64,000 bases of DNA from Strix aluco (taxonomy: Eukaryota; Chordata; Aves; Strigiformes; Strigidae), in contig NC_133971.1 in NCBI RefSeq assembly GCF_031877795.1, forward strand, positions 16,268,825-16,332,824, read 5' to 3'. Each line of letters opens with the position of its first letter. Positions within the stretch are counted from its first letter, which is position 1. Positions 37,275 to 49,247 of this stretch are shown piece after piece. The notes under the pieces are model-generated. The model was given only the letters and a program-made list of their open reading frames with translations, had not been told where the DNA came from and ran no database searches. A program made the position numbers and the translations under genes.

Positions 37275-38526
37275 CTGTGGAAAGAAGAAAAAGCAACATT
37301 TCAGCTAACAGCCAACTCCATGTGCAGCTTTTGATTAAAAGCATTTCAAGTTTAGGCAAATTTAATGACAGCTTGGAGTTTTCACTGCTTCATAAAATGG
37401 GACTAGTTATTGCTGTTAATTTTGATACCTTTTTATTTCAATAGAAAAATATGTTCATGAAAAAGAGTAACTAAGGCCTGAAATTAGGCAAATTATATTA
37501 CTGTATTTCAGCTCTGCTTGGACTGTACTTGGTTAAGGTCTTTCAGCACCAGCCAGTCTTGCATAAAAAGCACTGGGTATCTGCAAGTTTCTATCACTTG
37601 GTCTTGCTCAGTATCAGAGCTTCTAGTTCCACACCAGACAGCCTTTCAGATGAGACTGCCATCATGGCCAGTTTCGTCTGACTTCTTTTAAAGTGAACCA
37701 TTCCTACACAATTCAGATTTCACTAATTTTAATTTCTGAGAAGGTCTCATCATCTTCAGCTCAAACATGCATGAGTTACTACATGCAACTGTTCAGGCCA
37801 TTCTTATTCCAATACCATTTCAGAGATCTCTTCCTACATTTCTACTTTCTTTCTGTTCCTTCTGTCAGCCTTATAACGCTGAATCAAGAATACCTTCCTT
37901 CCACGCAAAGAAAGCTGGGCATTGCTTTCTCTGAAACCTAATTCTATTGCTATTATGATTGCTGGAGTTATGGGAAAGCAGTAAGAAGTGCTCCATCTTT
38001 CCAACAAGCTTAGTTGGCCATGTTCTACTTTCAGTTATATTTTATTAAACTGAAAAAACCCAGTCTTCTGTTTAAACATATGAAAATACACATTCACCTT
38101 TTTGTCACAATACTTAAGAGAGTAGAAATAATTATAGATTAGGTAGTTTGAATCCTGAACTCAGATTCCCATGCCACAGCAAGTGCAATCCACCAGTCCT
38201 ATTTAGACTAAATAAAATTACTCTAGTTAAAGCTACCGGTAAAGCAGTAATATATTTTCTCCTCTCCAGATTGAATGTCTTTAGAGATGGTTAAAAGCAA
38301 AGAGATATTTATTATCTGAGTCAATATTAGATCTGCAGTATCTCTAGTGTGGGTGTGATCCTTTAACTTTTCTGTTATAACATTACAGAGTTCTGTTGCT
38401 TTTTATAGCTTTTTATACCCTACAAGAGAACTTCTTGTATGCCTTATTAGAAATCCAGAAATTATAAACATAAGATGAGGACATGCAGCTGAACAATGGA
38501 TGATCGGGGTTTTTTTCTCATAATAC
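37275..38526 (-). other. SV2C: SV2C intron 10
   Basis: A 1.25-kb intron with donor GTATTA and acceptor TTTCCACAG. No other feature recognised. Confidence 0.9.
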
Positions 38527-38660
38527 CTGTGTTATAGAAGGTGGTATTCATGAAAGTACAGTTCCTGAAGTATGTGTTCAGTGAAGTAATGTCTTCAAAC
38601 ACACAGTTCTTAAAAAGTGAATCTTCAAAGGTTACTGATTTAAACTTCATCATAATAAAC
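38527..38660 (-). CDS. SV2C: SV2C exon 10 (luminal pentapeptide-repeat domain)
   Basis: 134 bases between acceptor TTGGGCAG (ending 38661) and donor GTATTA (from 38526). It encodes FIMMKFKSVTFEDSLFKNC, then VFEDITSLNTYFRNC and TFMNTTFYNT. Phenylalanine or another bulky residue recurs about every five positions, as in the right-handed beta-helix of the SV2 luminal loop between TM7 and TM8. Two N-glycosylation sequons are visible (N-C-T and N-T-T). The first codon (arginine) and the last (aspartate) are split across junctions and join correctly with exons 9 and 11. Confidence 0.94.
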
Positions 38661-41505
38661 CTGCCCAATACAAATAATTTCTGTCAGTCTTCCTTCATAG
38701 GTTAGAAAGAGCAACAAGTCAAGCTGATGCAGCTATACACGTCTAAAAAAATCTCAACCCTGGTAACGATGTTTTCTTAAAGGCATTCTGGAAACATAAT
38801 TAATGATTAGCTGATTCTCAAATACTATCATTCAAAAAAAATATTAATAAGATAAATAGCTCCACATACCCACAGCTGGTAATACAATTTATTTGATAAT
38901 ATTTTTGTTATTACTTGTCCTTACTCATCAACAAAAAACAATGCCATGACATTGTAAAATTGCCTTGTAAAATACAAGTAGCCTTGTAAAATCACTATTA
39001 CTTGTAATTTGACATTACAGTCAGAAATGGGAGATCATGCTCCAGAAACTCAAGTCTCTTGGAACAAACAAGCACCTGATAGTACCAACAAGCTGGAGAG
39101 AGTTTTTTAGAGAATCTTTATTTCTCCAGATGAACACACTAGGCACTGTGTCAGGCTCAAATGCAAAACATACTGTTCCAAGTGTTAAAAAATGGTTTTG
39201 CAAAATGGTTTGTCATGAACACAACAGTTACATTGCTAGTTATACAGCTAGTTATCTAACTGGAAGTATGTGCTTGTTGCTTCTGTGTCTGTGGATGTAA
39301 TTGTAATTACTGTGGACATAAAACAGGTATAAACAAATTGTCAGTAGCTTTTCTTATTTCTGAACATCCTCCATCCTACTGACTCTCATTTAACTCCTAG
39401 GTCTTTGATCATGACTGTCAATCAAGTCATTCATAGAAAAAGTCAGTGACAAAGTGTATTACCAGCAGTAACATTTTACCTCTATGTTACTAGACTAAAA
39501 CAATGCTGTAAGCCTTTTTAGTATAATTCTACCAAATAACATCATTATGCTAACAAAAAAAAAGACAGATGTAGAAAAACATCATCATTTATTTTACATG
39601 GAGGTGTGAAAAAAGTTGTAATTAAAAAAGGGCAGTTTTGCTGGCAGACTTCACCCAAAGTGGCAACAGTTTGAAAAGCAGTGCTTTAATTATTATACGG
39701 CAGTAAGAATTGTTAAAGTGGCAAATCCCTCCAACCTCAGACCTGGCTGCTCTAATTAAACCTGGTGCAATTAGCTAAGTATTCTTCGTATTACAAGACA
39801 AATAGTAGGAATAGGAACAGGAACATGCAAAATATGCTACCTAGAAAATAGTAGGAATTAAACTTTCTTGCCAATAAAGTTGTTGGAATCACGTCTTTAT
39901 GAGAAAAGAGAGCAGAAGCTAATTGTGTTTGTCACAGGAAAAGACTTATTAGCTAATGAATTCTATTTGTGTACTGGTCAGAAGAATGGTGTTTTCAGCC
40001 CATTAGTTTTAGTTACTATATCATTTCTCATTTGTGACAGACTCTGATTAAAATCAGGCTGGCATTCAGTGTCAACTCATTATCATTTTTCACATAGCAC
40101 TTTCCATTTTAAAATGTAGCCTAATTCCAGAGAAGAACAAAGAAAATTTAGCAATTAGATTAGTCACTTGGAACAGAAATGACAGACTACGTGTCCTACA
40201 TTCTTCTGATGCACTTTTTGCTTTTGGACAGGAAATATGTTATGACTATATTAAAATTGGTGGTGTGATGATTGAGTTAAAACCCAACAGAAATGTAATG
40301 AAGTAAAAAGTCAAGTATTGATGGATCTTCTAGTTAAGAAAGAACATGAAGAAAACACTGAGATTGAGAGTAAGTGGAGTATTGAAACGTTTGTGGAGGA
40401 AGAATATCAAATTAATTCATACTTCTATGGAAAATATTTTGCAAATCTCAGCTGTTAAATTTGTACATTTGAAAGAATCATTTCATGTTTTAGAGTAGAT
40501 TAATGCTAGATTTAGTGTTTTACAAGAATTTTCAGTTCAAATTGATAAGACCTCAGTTGAGAGTGCTATCAGCTACTGACAGTAGGTGGTTCTTTGTTTT
40601 TAGGAGAACATTTACCTTCTGAAAAGGAGTGGAACTTGGAAGCTATGGCTAGCTTAAAAATTAAATAACTGCTATTTTTTGTCTGCAGTGCACAGACTTT
40701 TAACTGCATCAAAACTCAAGTTCTTACAGAAATAATTACACCCCCCCATATTACAAAAATCATTAATTTTATTTACTTAGATATAGATTTTCCTATGGAA
40801 ATAATAACTACTTAGCACCATGACTTCCAGACCATTCACATGGTTGTTTTGCGTGTTTCTTAAGACAAACCAGATACCTAGAACAGCTGTGTTTAATTTA
40901 CCCCTAAGTTATCTAGTTATCTGTAAAGTCCGGATAGAGCCTTAATATGTTTGGATTCAGTTAAAAAGCACAAAAGGCATTGCAAACGTGTTGTCTCCCA
41001 TTTCAGAGCTGATCATACTTTTTATTGATTTACAGTAACATTCAAGTTTTATTTTTCTGTTATAAGATCCTAACCACTCAATGTTCAGCATTTTCACAGA
41101 AGTGTCTTTTATCAATATAAGAAAAGAACCAGAAACAAAGATAAAAGTACGTCCTTCCCCAGACCCCTACAATATATACCGCATGTGTTGGGTCTGAAAA
41201 CCTTTGAATCCCACTGTGAAAGGAAGTGTGGTTAACTTAGGCTTTTTGCTCTGTTTTTCAGGATGAAAAGGAAGCTGGGTTTGCATGGGGGATCCTCACA
41301 CAGGAACTGCCAGGGCATGTACAGGTCCACTTCTCCCCATTCTCCATGAGTCATAAGAAATCAAGAACAGAAATAAATTCCCATTAAAAAGCAACAAATC
41401 CATGTATCATTAGCTAATGGAGAAACATATTAGATTATTAGGACATGTTTTAAAACACGCATTTGTTTATTCCATCCAAGTCAGGATATTAGGAAATCTC
41501 TAAAC
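38661..41505 (-). other. SV2C: SV2C intron 9
   Basis: A 2.8-kb intron. Its donor GTTTAG is weaker than the others, and its acceptor is TTGGGCAG. AT-rich; no further feature recognised. Confidence 0.88.
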
Positions 41506-41670
41506 CTGTCATTGATGTATTCTCCATTGCTGTGAATCTGATTTTCCAGTGTGAAGTTGAAGACAAAATGTGAAACCTCTTCATTGCGGAAATGTTTCAC
41601 TCGGGACGCATACTCGTCTGACTGCAGATGCTTAATGACATCAGGAAACCAGACAGATAAGCCGTAGTAG
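41506..41670 (-). CDS. SV2C: SV2C exon 9 (end of TM7, start of luminal loop)
   Basis: 165 bases between acceptor TTTTTCACAG (ending 41671) and donor GTTTAG (from 41505). It encodes YYGLSVWFPDVIKHLQSDEY, ASRVKHFRNEEVSHF and VFNFTLENQIHSNGEYINDR. The start is the luminal end of TM7; the rest opens the large luminal loop, with an N-F-T sequon. An unspliced frame reads through this region in another register and should not be mistaken for the exon's product. Confidence 0.94.
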
Positions 41671-42017
41671 CTGTGAAAAACAGAAAAGGCTCAGTCATCA
41701 GTCTCACTTGTTTGAAAATCTCCCTTGTCTGCTTACGTGATGGAGCAGTTGCTCCATCATAATAAAATCCTCCATAAAATAAAAATACTGAACGATGCTG
41801 ACACCAGAAGATGCCAGTTTTCTGAAGGAGATATTCTTGATGAGTCAGACTTGCAACCAAGAACAGACTAACCAATAAATATAACATTTTGTGGAAAGAT
41901 GCTGAATAAAACCTTCCTGAATAAAAAGGATAATCATAGCGACAGAAAGATGCATGCAGATGATTCTTCTGTCTGTCAAGTCTATCAAAAACAGTTTAAG
42001 ATCTCAACTACTCTTAC
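41671..42017 (-). other. SV2C: SV2C intron 8
   Basis: A short intron of 347 bases with donor GTAAGA and acceptor TTTTTCACAG. Nothing else seen in it. Confidence 0.92.
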
Positions 42018-42106
42018 CCAAAAGACAGGGTGAACCATACAGCTGTAAGTTTGATTGTATTATCCTTCACCGGGTAGTTGAAGCATCTCATAAACGTCAA
42101 CCAAAT
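42018..42106 (-). CDS. SV2C: SV2C exon 8 (TM7)
   Basis: 89 bases between acceptor GATTTACAG (ending 42107) and donor GTAAGA (from 42017). It encodes IWLTFMRCFNYPVKDNTIKL and TAVWFTLSF plus two bases of a glycine codon. The first part is the end of the central cytosolic loop; the hydrophobic segment starts TM7. It is too short to appear as a long open frame and is identified by sequence match and phase. Confidence 0.93.
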
Positions 42107-44304
42107 CTGTAAATCATTAGGAAATACATTTATTTTAAATAATATTTTGAACAATTTTGTTAAAAGATAGATTTTTCGTTCTGATTTTCTTGCTGCCTCA
42201 GGGCATCAGAGAGAGAAGATCAGCTCTTTGATACTGGTCATAGCTGTACTTCTCATACAGGTATGTTAATCTCCAACTATAGCCAGGTTGTATGTGTTGT
42301 GTGACTTTCCGTCTTCTTTTCATAGAAACATAGAATGGTTTGGATCGGAAGGAACTTTTAAAGATCATCTAGTCCAATCCCCCTGTGACGGGAAGGGACA
42401 TCTTCCACTAGATCAGGTTGCTCAGAGCCCCATCCAACATGGCTTTGAATGTTTCCAGAGAGGGGGCATCTACCACCTCTCTGGGTAACTTGTTCCAGTG
42501 TTTCATCACCATTATTGTAAAAAATTTCTTCCTTATATCTAGACTGAATCTATCGTCTTTTAGTTTAAAACCATTACCCCTTGTCTTATCGCTGTAGACG
42601 CTATTAAAATGTCTGTCCTCATCTTTCTTATGAGACTCCTTTAAGTATTGATGGGCCACAATATGGTCTACCTGGAGCCTTCTCTTCTCCAGGCTGAACA
42701 ACCTCAACTCTCTCAGCCTTTCCTCAGAGAAGAGGTGCTCCAGCCCCTTGATCATTTTTGTGGCCCTTCTCTGGACCCACTCCAACAGGTCCATGCCTTT
42801 CTTGTGTTGAGGACTCCAAAGCTGGACACAGTACTCCAGGTAGGGTCTCATGAGAGTGGAGTAGAGGGGCAGAATCACCTCCCTCGATCTGCTAGCCACG
42901 CTTCTTTTGATGCAGCCCAGGATATGATTATCTTTCAGCTGCGAGCGCACCCTTTGCTGGCTCAAATTTTTTATACACCAGTGTGGACTGTGTCTGTTAA
43001 TTCACCCCTGCTATGATCACCTCAAACTTTCCTAATCTCTAGGCAGCTTCATTTTACTATCTCAAATAAACCAGAGATCTTGTCAGAAAGAGATCTCACT
43101 TCCCAGTATTACACTGCTCTTAAAGTGTAGTTTAGACTAATTCAACAGGGACTCAACTGAGAGTTACATCTATCATAACCTACCACAGCTAGAAATTGGT
43201 ACTTTAACTACATGAGGAAAAGCTGGGACTACCCCCAGGTCAGCAGAGATGACTGAGAATGGTGTTCCCTTCTTTCTCTTTCTCATCTCAAGATAATCTC
43301 CTCCCTTCGAAGAGAAGAGGCGGTCTGTTCTAGGAGTTTTCAGCATACAAGATGGAACAAGGAAGGTGCTCTGACCCAGGGGCTAGTCCAGTGAGATAAC
43401 GAGGATGTGAGATAACCAAGCTGCAACTCCTTTAAATCTGGTTTAGTAACAAGGCCAAATCATAACATTTCAATCTTTAACTACTCCATTTTTTGGCAAA
43501 TAACTATAAAAGCAGACACTTTCTGGATTCTTTTTTTTCATAGGGAAAATACCATTCTTCCAAGCAAAGCATTTTTGTGACAAACCTTGGTTTAATACAC
43601 TTCATCATAGGTCTGGAGAGCTTTAAGATGCCAGCTATTTAACAGATGTGAAAAGTTATTTTTGTCTTTTTTTTTTTTTTTTTTAAATTCATGAGACTTT
43701 TCTTGATTTTCATTACAAGGTTCAAAGATACTTCATAATTTTGTTTTTGCAAAAAAGTAAACAAGGATACAGAGCACAGTCCCAGTGGGCTTGTATTAAA
43801 CTCTCTGAAATAACTCTAATGTAGTTTTCTGGTAAAACATGTGACATGCCTAAAAATATGCAGCTACGATGCCTTATAAAGGTTTTATTGACATTTGTTT
43901 ACACAGTTTATTCATGACTTTATCACTTTTAAGTAATGTGGCCACCTCAAGTTCCTGCTGATAATTTTTCATCTCATCACGTGTCACCTCTTTCCATAGG
44001 TATATATTGATACGCATTCCCAGTACGTATTATATTGTGGTGCTTGGGAATATGGCTATGTACCCATCACTTGTGTGAAGACCAATGCACCATTTTCCTC
44101 TGCAGAAGTTGGGACCAACCTCTGTGATTCACCTGCTCGTCTTCTGGGTCAGGAAACCAGAACCTTACTATGGTTCTCAAATCTCCCAGTTACATGGAAA
44201 ATGTAGCATTACAGCTATCATCAGCATGAGCTCAATCAATCCATACCATTTCTGAAGGCTAGTAGAAAGACAATTACAGAATGAACAGAGATGTTGCCAC
44301 TTAC
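42107..44304 (-). other. SV2C: SV2C intron 7
   Basis: A 2.2-kb intron with donor GTAAGT and acceptor TTTACAG. It carries a CR1 retrotransposon fragment in the same orientation as the gene, and an 18-base T run at 43667-43684. Confidence 0.9.
42320..42970 (-). mobile_element. CR1 LINE 3' fragment with an open ORF2 end
   Basis: A non-LTR retrotransposon fragment on the minus strand, 5'-truncated as CR1 copies usually are. Its frame 42965-42408 is open for 185 codons and matches the end of the CR1 ORF2 product: ILGCIKRSVASRSREVILPL, LEYCVQLWSPQ, then LEWVQRRATKMIKGLEHL and the ending HWNKLPREVVDAPSLETFK. The 3'UTR follows, with the diagnostic GATGATCTTTAAAAGTTCC region and a 3' terminus of TTCTATGTTTCTATG repeats near 42320. 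The lack of stops or frameshifts suggests a fairly young insertion. The fragment lacks the reverse transcriptase core, so it cannot move by itself. Confidence 0.92.
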
Positions 44305-44415
44305 ACCATATAGCTCCGTGCGAATTCTAACAAAACACCTCCTGTACCAAGTTCCTGTATCGCTCTCTATTTCTATGAGTTCATCTATCTGCTTTGGAGT
44401 TTTGATTCTGTTAAC
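44305..44415 (-). CDS. SV2C: SV2C exon 7 (central cytosolic loop)
   Basis: 111 bases, exactly 37 codons in phase 0, between acceptor TTTCTAG (ending 44416) and donor GTAAGT (from 44304). It encodes VNRIKTPKQIDELIEIESDT and GTWYRRCFVRIRTELYG. This is the charged cytosolic loop between TM6 and TM7, strongly conserved among SV2 proteins. Skipping it would leave the frame intact. Confidence 0.94.
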
Positions 44416-44738
44416 CTAGAAATAAAAACAGACCAGCAAATATTTGAATTTTCTTGAATCATTAACTGCCTGTCAAGGCATATTGAAAGGTTTAATAAAT
44501 CCCATAAATTAAAACTGAGCAGATATTAAACCTGTGTCTAAACTAGAAGTGCTTAAGAAATATAAAGGAATACTAGTGCACTATAATGCCAAATTTGGTT
44601 ATGGATGTAACTGTTTTGGAAAAGCTCTCCTTTCAACACATGCAGGAAATCCATTTCCTCTGACTGAAACTGTTACTGTCAGGTTCTGCTAGGGTGTTGC
44701 TGTACAAACCCCTAATGCCACAGAGGATAAAACATTAT

Positions 44739-44796
44739 TTAAATGCACAGTTTGACCAAACATGTTTTGTCATGTTTGGTCAAACTGTGCATTTAA
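44739..44796. repeat. Perfect 26-bp inverted repeat with 6-base loop
   Basis: 44739-44764 and 44771-44796 are exact reverse complements, separated by TTTTGT. Both DNA and RNA could fold into a 26-bp hairpin. The arm contains TTTGACCAAACATG. Confidence 0.95.
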
Positions 44797-44855
44797 CATG
44801 ACCAAACATGACAAACATGACATGACAAACATGACAAACAACAACATGACCAAAG
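44797..44855. repeat. Irregular tandem repeat of CATGACAAA-type units
   Basis: Directly after the palindrome, variants of ACATGACAAAC and ACATGACCAAAC repeat several times with imperfect register. They reuse the CCAAACATG end of the palindrome arm. Confidence 0.8.
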
Positions 44856-46146
44856 TTTGCTATCAACTGGTTTCTGACTTGCTATCACAACATTGTTGAA
44901 AGTCTATTGATTAAAGACACAGTAATGATAATAGAAGTATTTGAAATGTCAAGAGTTAATAGTTGAAAAACATTTTCTTCCTTTGTTCTTATTTCCTGTA
45001 GTATTGGACAAGGAATCTCTTTGTTTTTTGGATGTTGACTTTAACTATCCTTTTTAATTAAGAGAGAAAAAGTTAGGTGAAACGATCTGGAACTACGCAC
45101 GTTATTGCTGTTATGAGCAATTATCTACTTCATCTAAAGTGAAATGAGATAAACAGACATCAGGGAAAAATACCGAATTACCAGTGACAGAGAATGTGAT
45201 GTTGCCTGAAATGCTAATTTTCACTTGCACTCTCCTGTGTAGCAGAACAAGAACATGTTATATGGTCTTTCCAGACAGAAGACCTGAAAAATTTATACCA
45301 TTGTATGGTTTTGGTTTTGGTTTACACTCTGGTCCCAGCTTCATAGCAATATCACAAAAGGCAGTGTATTCATCCACAGTTTATTTTAAAAGAAGGCAAA
45401 TAGAGAGTGGAAAGAAAATAAATAAAATGGGGAAAGGGACTGACATATAAGGACGGAGAGAGCAAGAGACTGTGTGTTCGATGTTTGGCTGCAATTTCTG
45501 AAGGTAGCAATAGCTTGTGTTTCTTCTTAATGGAATGAGGACACCACCACCCACAGATGTATCATAGTGGATTACAGGACATCAGGGGATAGCGGTATTG
45601 ATGGTAAAGCTCTAGTTTTCAGTCCACTGCTTTTACAGACATATACTGTTTAGGATGCACCAGCAGCCTCATCCAGTGAACAAGAACAAACAAAAGCCCA
45701 CTAAGCGGTTTTAGATATAACCACCATCATTTCTGAAATACTGCAGCTCACTGTCTTGCCAAACCATGACTCTATCAAAAGCCTGTACTGTTCTTGTCAT
45801 GCCTCTTTCAATAACAATAATTCTGTCTGCATCATTCCATTGATTTTAAGCTTTTCTTAAACTGCTTTTATGAAACATGCTATACAAAAGACTGAGTTGA
45901 GTCCTCCAAGATTATTTAAGACCTTGTACATACAGACATCCTCACATGCCACACGTCTGAGCACTGAAGGCATGCCTTTTGAGTCATGCTGTATAAACCA
46001 GTACCACTCTTGTAGGCTCAGGGGCAGCCTTTTCACCGCCTGGGCCACCTGACTTGTTTGGAGCTCTGGAGGTTGGGGGAAACATATATATCTTAGGACC
46101 ACTATATGTGACTGGAGACAAAAAGCCCCTGGCCTTGATGGTTCTT

Positions 46147-46210
46147 TAACATAAGAAAAGTCCTATTTAATCAGGACAATGGTCCATCTGGACCATGCAA
46201 ATTCAGCTGT
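46147..46210 (+). mobile_element. Old CR1-like fragment
   Basis: The segment AACATAAGAAAAGTCCTA, then ATCAGGACAATGGTCCATC, resembles the 3' region of ancient CR1-group elements known from reptiles. It is short and diverged. Confidence 0.4.
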
Positions 46211-48868
46211 CAGTATATGAAGAATGAAAGAAAAAACAATAAAGAATACTTATTTTAATGAAAATGGAACTTCTGTTTAAAAACAATGGCTAGAAATATG
46301 CAATGTTTTAAATTTTACAAAATCAACACATGCTGCAAAGGAAAGTGTTTGCAGAAAAAAGATTAATTAATACATGGCAAGCAATGAAAGAGTGGAGAGA
46401 ATTTTAGTTTTAAGGATACAGAGGTTTTTTTTTACTTAAATATTTAATGAATGTCTATTTTAAGGGTCCAGGAAGGTAATTAAGCATGTATATAAACGTT
46501 TAACTTGGCTAGTCCCATAATAGAAGATACTATCAACTTACTATCATCTCTGTTAGCGTCACTGCTCTCAGGAGAGATATTCAAAAGCATTAAGAGCCAC
46601 CAACTCCACAGTCAGTAACTAGAATATGTCCATTTTAGAGTTTCTGACTCTAAAACCAACTGTTCATCAGATGATGACTTCTCTGTTCTAAAGGTTTGAA
46701 AATAAAATCCTCAATAATATGAATAACAAGAATAAACATGACTTGTGAAAAAAGCTTCTAGGAAAAAATGACATCAATATAATTAGGAAAACATATAAAA
46801 GGAAAGAACACTAAAACTATAGCAGTAATGGAAAAAAAGTTAAATCAGCTGTAGATTTAGAAAACATACTATCAAAATTCATGTGATGTAACTAGTGACA
46901 TGAAGTGGAGGAAAATAGTAATGCATAAGTCATAGAATGGTACTTGATGAAGCAATGGAGTTTAGGAGAGCTATGTGAATAAATTACTGAGACAAAATGT
47001 CACAATATCCAGGACTAACTTATATTAAAAAAAAAAACAACAAAGAGAGACTAAAAGGATGTCCAAAACAAATTATGCATAAGTTCTTTGCTTTCTGGGT
47101 TTTATAAGTTGAAGTGCTGATATTGACCAATGAGGAGACAATGATGCATTTTCTAATAACATTAATGCAAGCTAAAAATAGGGGCTGCTATACATGTGTA
47201 ACCTTCACATACATCACAGTATTTCTAATGCTTCAACTCCTTGATATCTGGAATTGAGTTTTCACAATGTTCAGAACAGAAACTGGCAAAAATCCCAAGA
47301 AAGTGGTGGTTTTTAATTATTCATGCCTTATTCATGCCTGACCAATTAACAAAAATAGCTATAAATAAATAAAGTGCTGAGTTCAACATGGTTCAGTGTC
47401 ACATTTTAACAACCATAGAGAGAAAGACTTGTTAGATCACAAGAACTGGAAACAACAAGCATGTGCTTTATTTTCTTCTCCACAGCTGCTTTAGGACATG
47501 ATTACGGTTACGTCAAACTAATGTGAGACTGTGGCTGATCTTTCCTCCCATCTTTTGTCCCAGCACATTTCTCTCTTCTTCGTTGTGCCTAAACCAACAC
47601 TGTAGGGAGACAAGGTCTGTGCTATGGCTGACTCTGCAATCAGTCAATGAATATCAATGCTGGCAGAAGAAAAACAAAGAGTGACTGGGCAGTGGTATAC
47701 TCTGTCTGAAAACAGCTCAGATCAGCAAGAGCCAATTGTAAAATTACACCCTAGCTGTAGGGTGTTAGGCAAATCCCTTTACTCATAAATGAAATCAGAA
47801 AATAAAATATTAGGTTAGATAAGATTAGGGGTAGGTCACTGGTGTATCAATAAATGTTGATTTAACATGATAGATGTGCTAACCAGCCTTCTTTCAGGCT
47901 CAATACAGGAGTTCTTGAGCTTCTTTGTGGAAAAAATTAAATGAAGGCAACAGAAACTACATCCAAGGCAATAAACTGCAAGTCTTAATGGAATAAAGTT
48001 ATACAGTCAGATGGTCATTCCTCAAGACTGCCTGCAAATGCAGAACTTTTAAGAGGATTTCTTAATTGAGTTATATGTGCATTAAATTAAGAAGAAAGCC
48101 TTCAGAAGAGGAAAAACATCCCACACATGGCTCTGAGAGGGAGCAGAGTGCCAGCACTCCCACAGCACAGCACAAGCTGGAAAGGCAGACTGGATTTCAA
48201 AGCAAGAAGATGCCTTCTGATGTTTGGTCCTACTGTTTCCAGGAAGGCAAAATTGTTGTGTAGATTCCTCATAAATAAGGAAAATATAATAAAAAGTCCC
48301 ACATCTGAATAGCCAATTTCTGCCCTAAACAGAAACTATCCATTGATACTTTGAGTATGATTTTATCATTAGATCTTTAAAACTACAGATGCAGTTGAGC
48401 TTTCAAGATATTTTGAAAAAAATAAATAACTGAAATTATTATTTCAAAGAAGTGAAAATGAATTTAAAAAAAATACTTCAGTTGACGAAAAAAGTAATTT
48501 CAAAAGCTTTAAAGACCCAACAGACAATGAATTCTGACTTCCATATGCCTACTGTTATTGTTAAGGGTGAAGTAAACTTAATAAATAAAACACAGATGAA
48601 GTCCATTAAGTATCTTGGTACACCAGAGAAAATTATCACACTGTGGGGTCATACATTCAAGAATATGCTGGCCAAAGGCTGATATCTTAACATCTGCTGT
48701 ATATATAGCAATTTAATAGGAATTCAGTTTTTATATTTAGGTATTTGGAGTCCAAATGATTGGCTTTGTCATGCAGAGTATTAATATTGACTGCTTAAGC
48801 CCTCCAGACATTGCCAGTCAGCAAGCTTGCTGATATGCTAAGCAATTAGTTTTAAAAGCAATACTCAC

Positions 48869-48958
48869 TGTGAAGACTTTCTCAGGCTGACCACGAGCTC
48901 GCATGTTTGTGTCATGAATTTGCTTGAGTATCATCCAAGCTTCATCATGTTTCCCAAC
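48869..48958 (-). CDS. SV2C: SV2C exon 6 (cytosolic loop after TM6)
   Basis: 90 bases, exactly 30 codons in phase 0, between acceptor AATGTTCAG (ending 48959) and donor GTGAGT (from 48868). It encodes VGKHDEAWMILKQIHDTNMR and ARGQPEKVFT. This helix-forming segment follows the P-E-S-P-R motif of exon 5, as in sugar-porter-type transporters. Only 155 bases of intron separate it from exon 5. Confidence 0.94.
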
Positions 48959-49113
48959 CTGAACATTTGATCAAAACATTTAAACAAAACATACATACAG
49001 ATTATATATTCACTATAGTCACTGAGCAATCTTAATACCTGTTATATAGATGTCAAGATGTAAACACAGAAATAATTTTGACTGGAATCTAAAAACCGTT
49101 TGGAAAGTTATAC
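48959..49113 (-). other. SV2C: SV2C intron 5
   Basis: A very short intron of 155 bases with donor GTATAA and acceptor AATGTTCAG. Confidence 0.92.
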
Positions 49114-49247
49114 CTCCAGCAAGAACCGCGGGCTTTCTGGCATGAAGGTGAGGGCTACCACAGAAGAGACACAGGGCAGTGCGCAGACGATCACAAACAC
49201 TCGCCAGCTGTGGAACTGGTAGGCAGAACCCATGCTGAAACTCCATC
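49114..49247 (-). CDS. SV2C: SV2C exon 5 (TM6 and PESPR motif)
   Basis: 134 bases between acceptor CTTTCATAG (ending 49248) and donor GTATAA (from 49113). It begins with two bases of a glycine codon and then encodes WSFSMGSAYQFHSWRVFVIV, CALPCVSSVVALTFM (TM6) and PESPRFLLE. P-E-S-P-R is the signature after TM6 in the sugar-porter branch of the facilitator superfamily. A longer unspliced frame (49019-49570) covers the exon in another register and is not the product. This is the most 5' SV2C exon recognised in the window. Confidence 0.95.

Larger units (their letters stand above)
44416..48868 (-). other. SV2C: SV2C intron 6
   Basis: A 4.45-kb intron with donor GTGAGT and acceptor TTTCTAG. It holds a large palindrome with a tandem repeat at 44.74-44.85 kb and an old CR1-like fragment near 46.15 kb. 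No further exon was seen. Confidence 0.88.

Noticed and set aside
41597..41887. 96-codon minus-strand frame
   Set aside because: It overlaps SV2C exon 9 in another register and continues into intron 8.
42648..43016. 122-codon plus-strand frame
   Set aside because: It is the antisense shadow of the CR1 ORF2 fragment.
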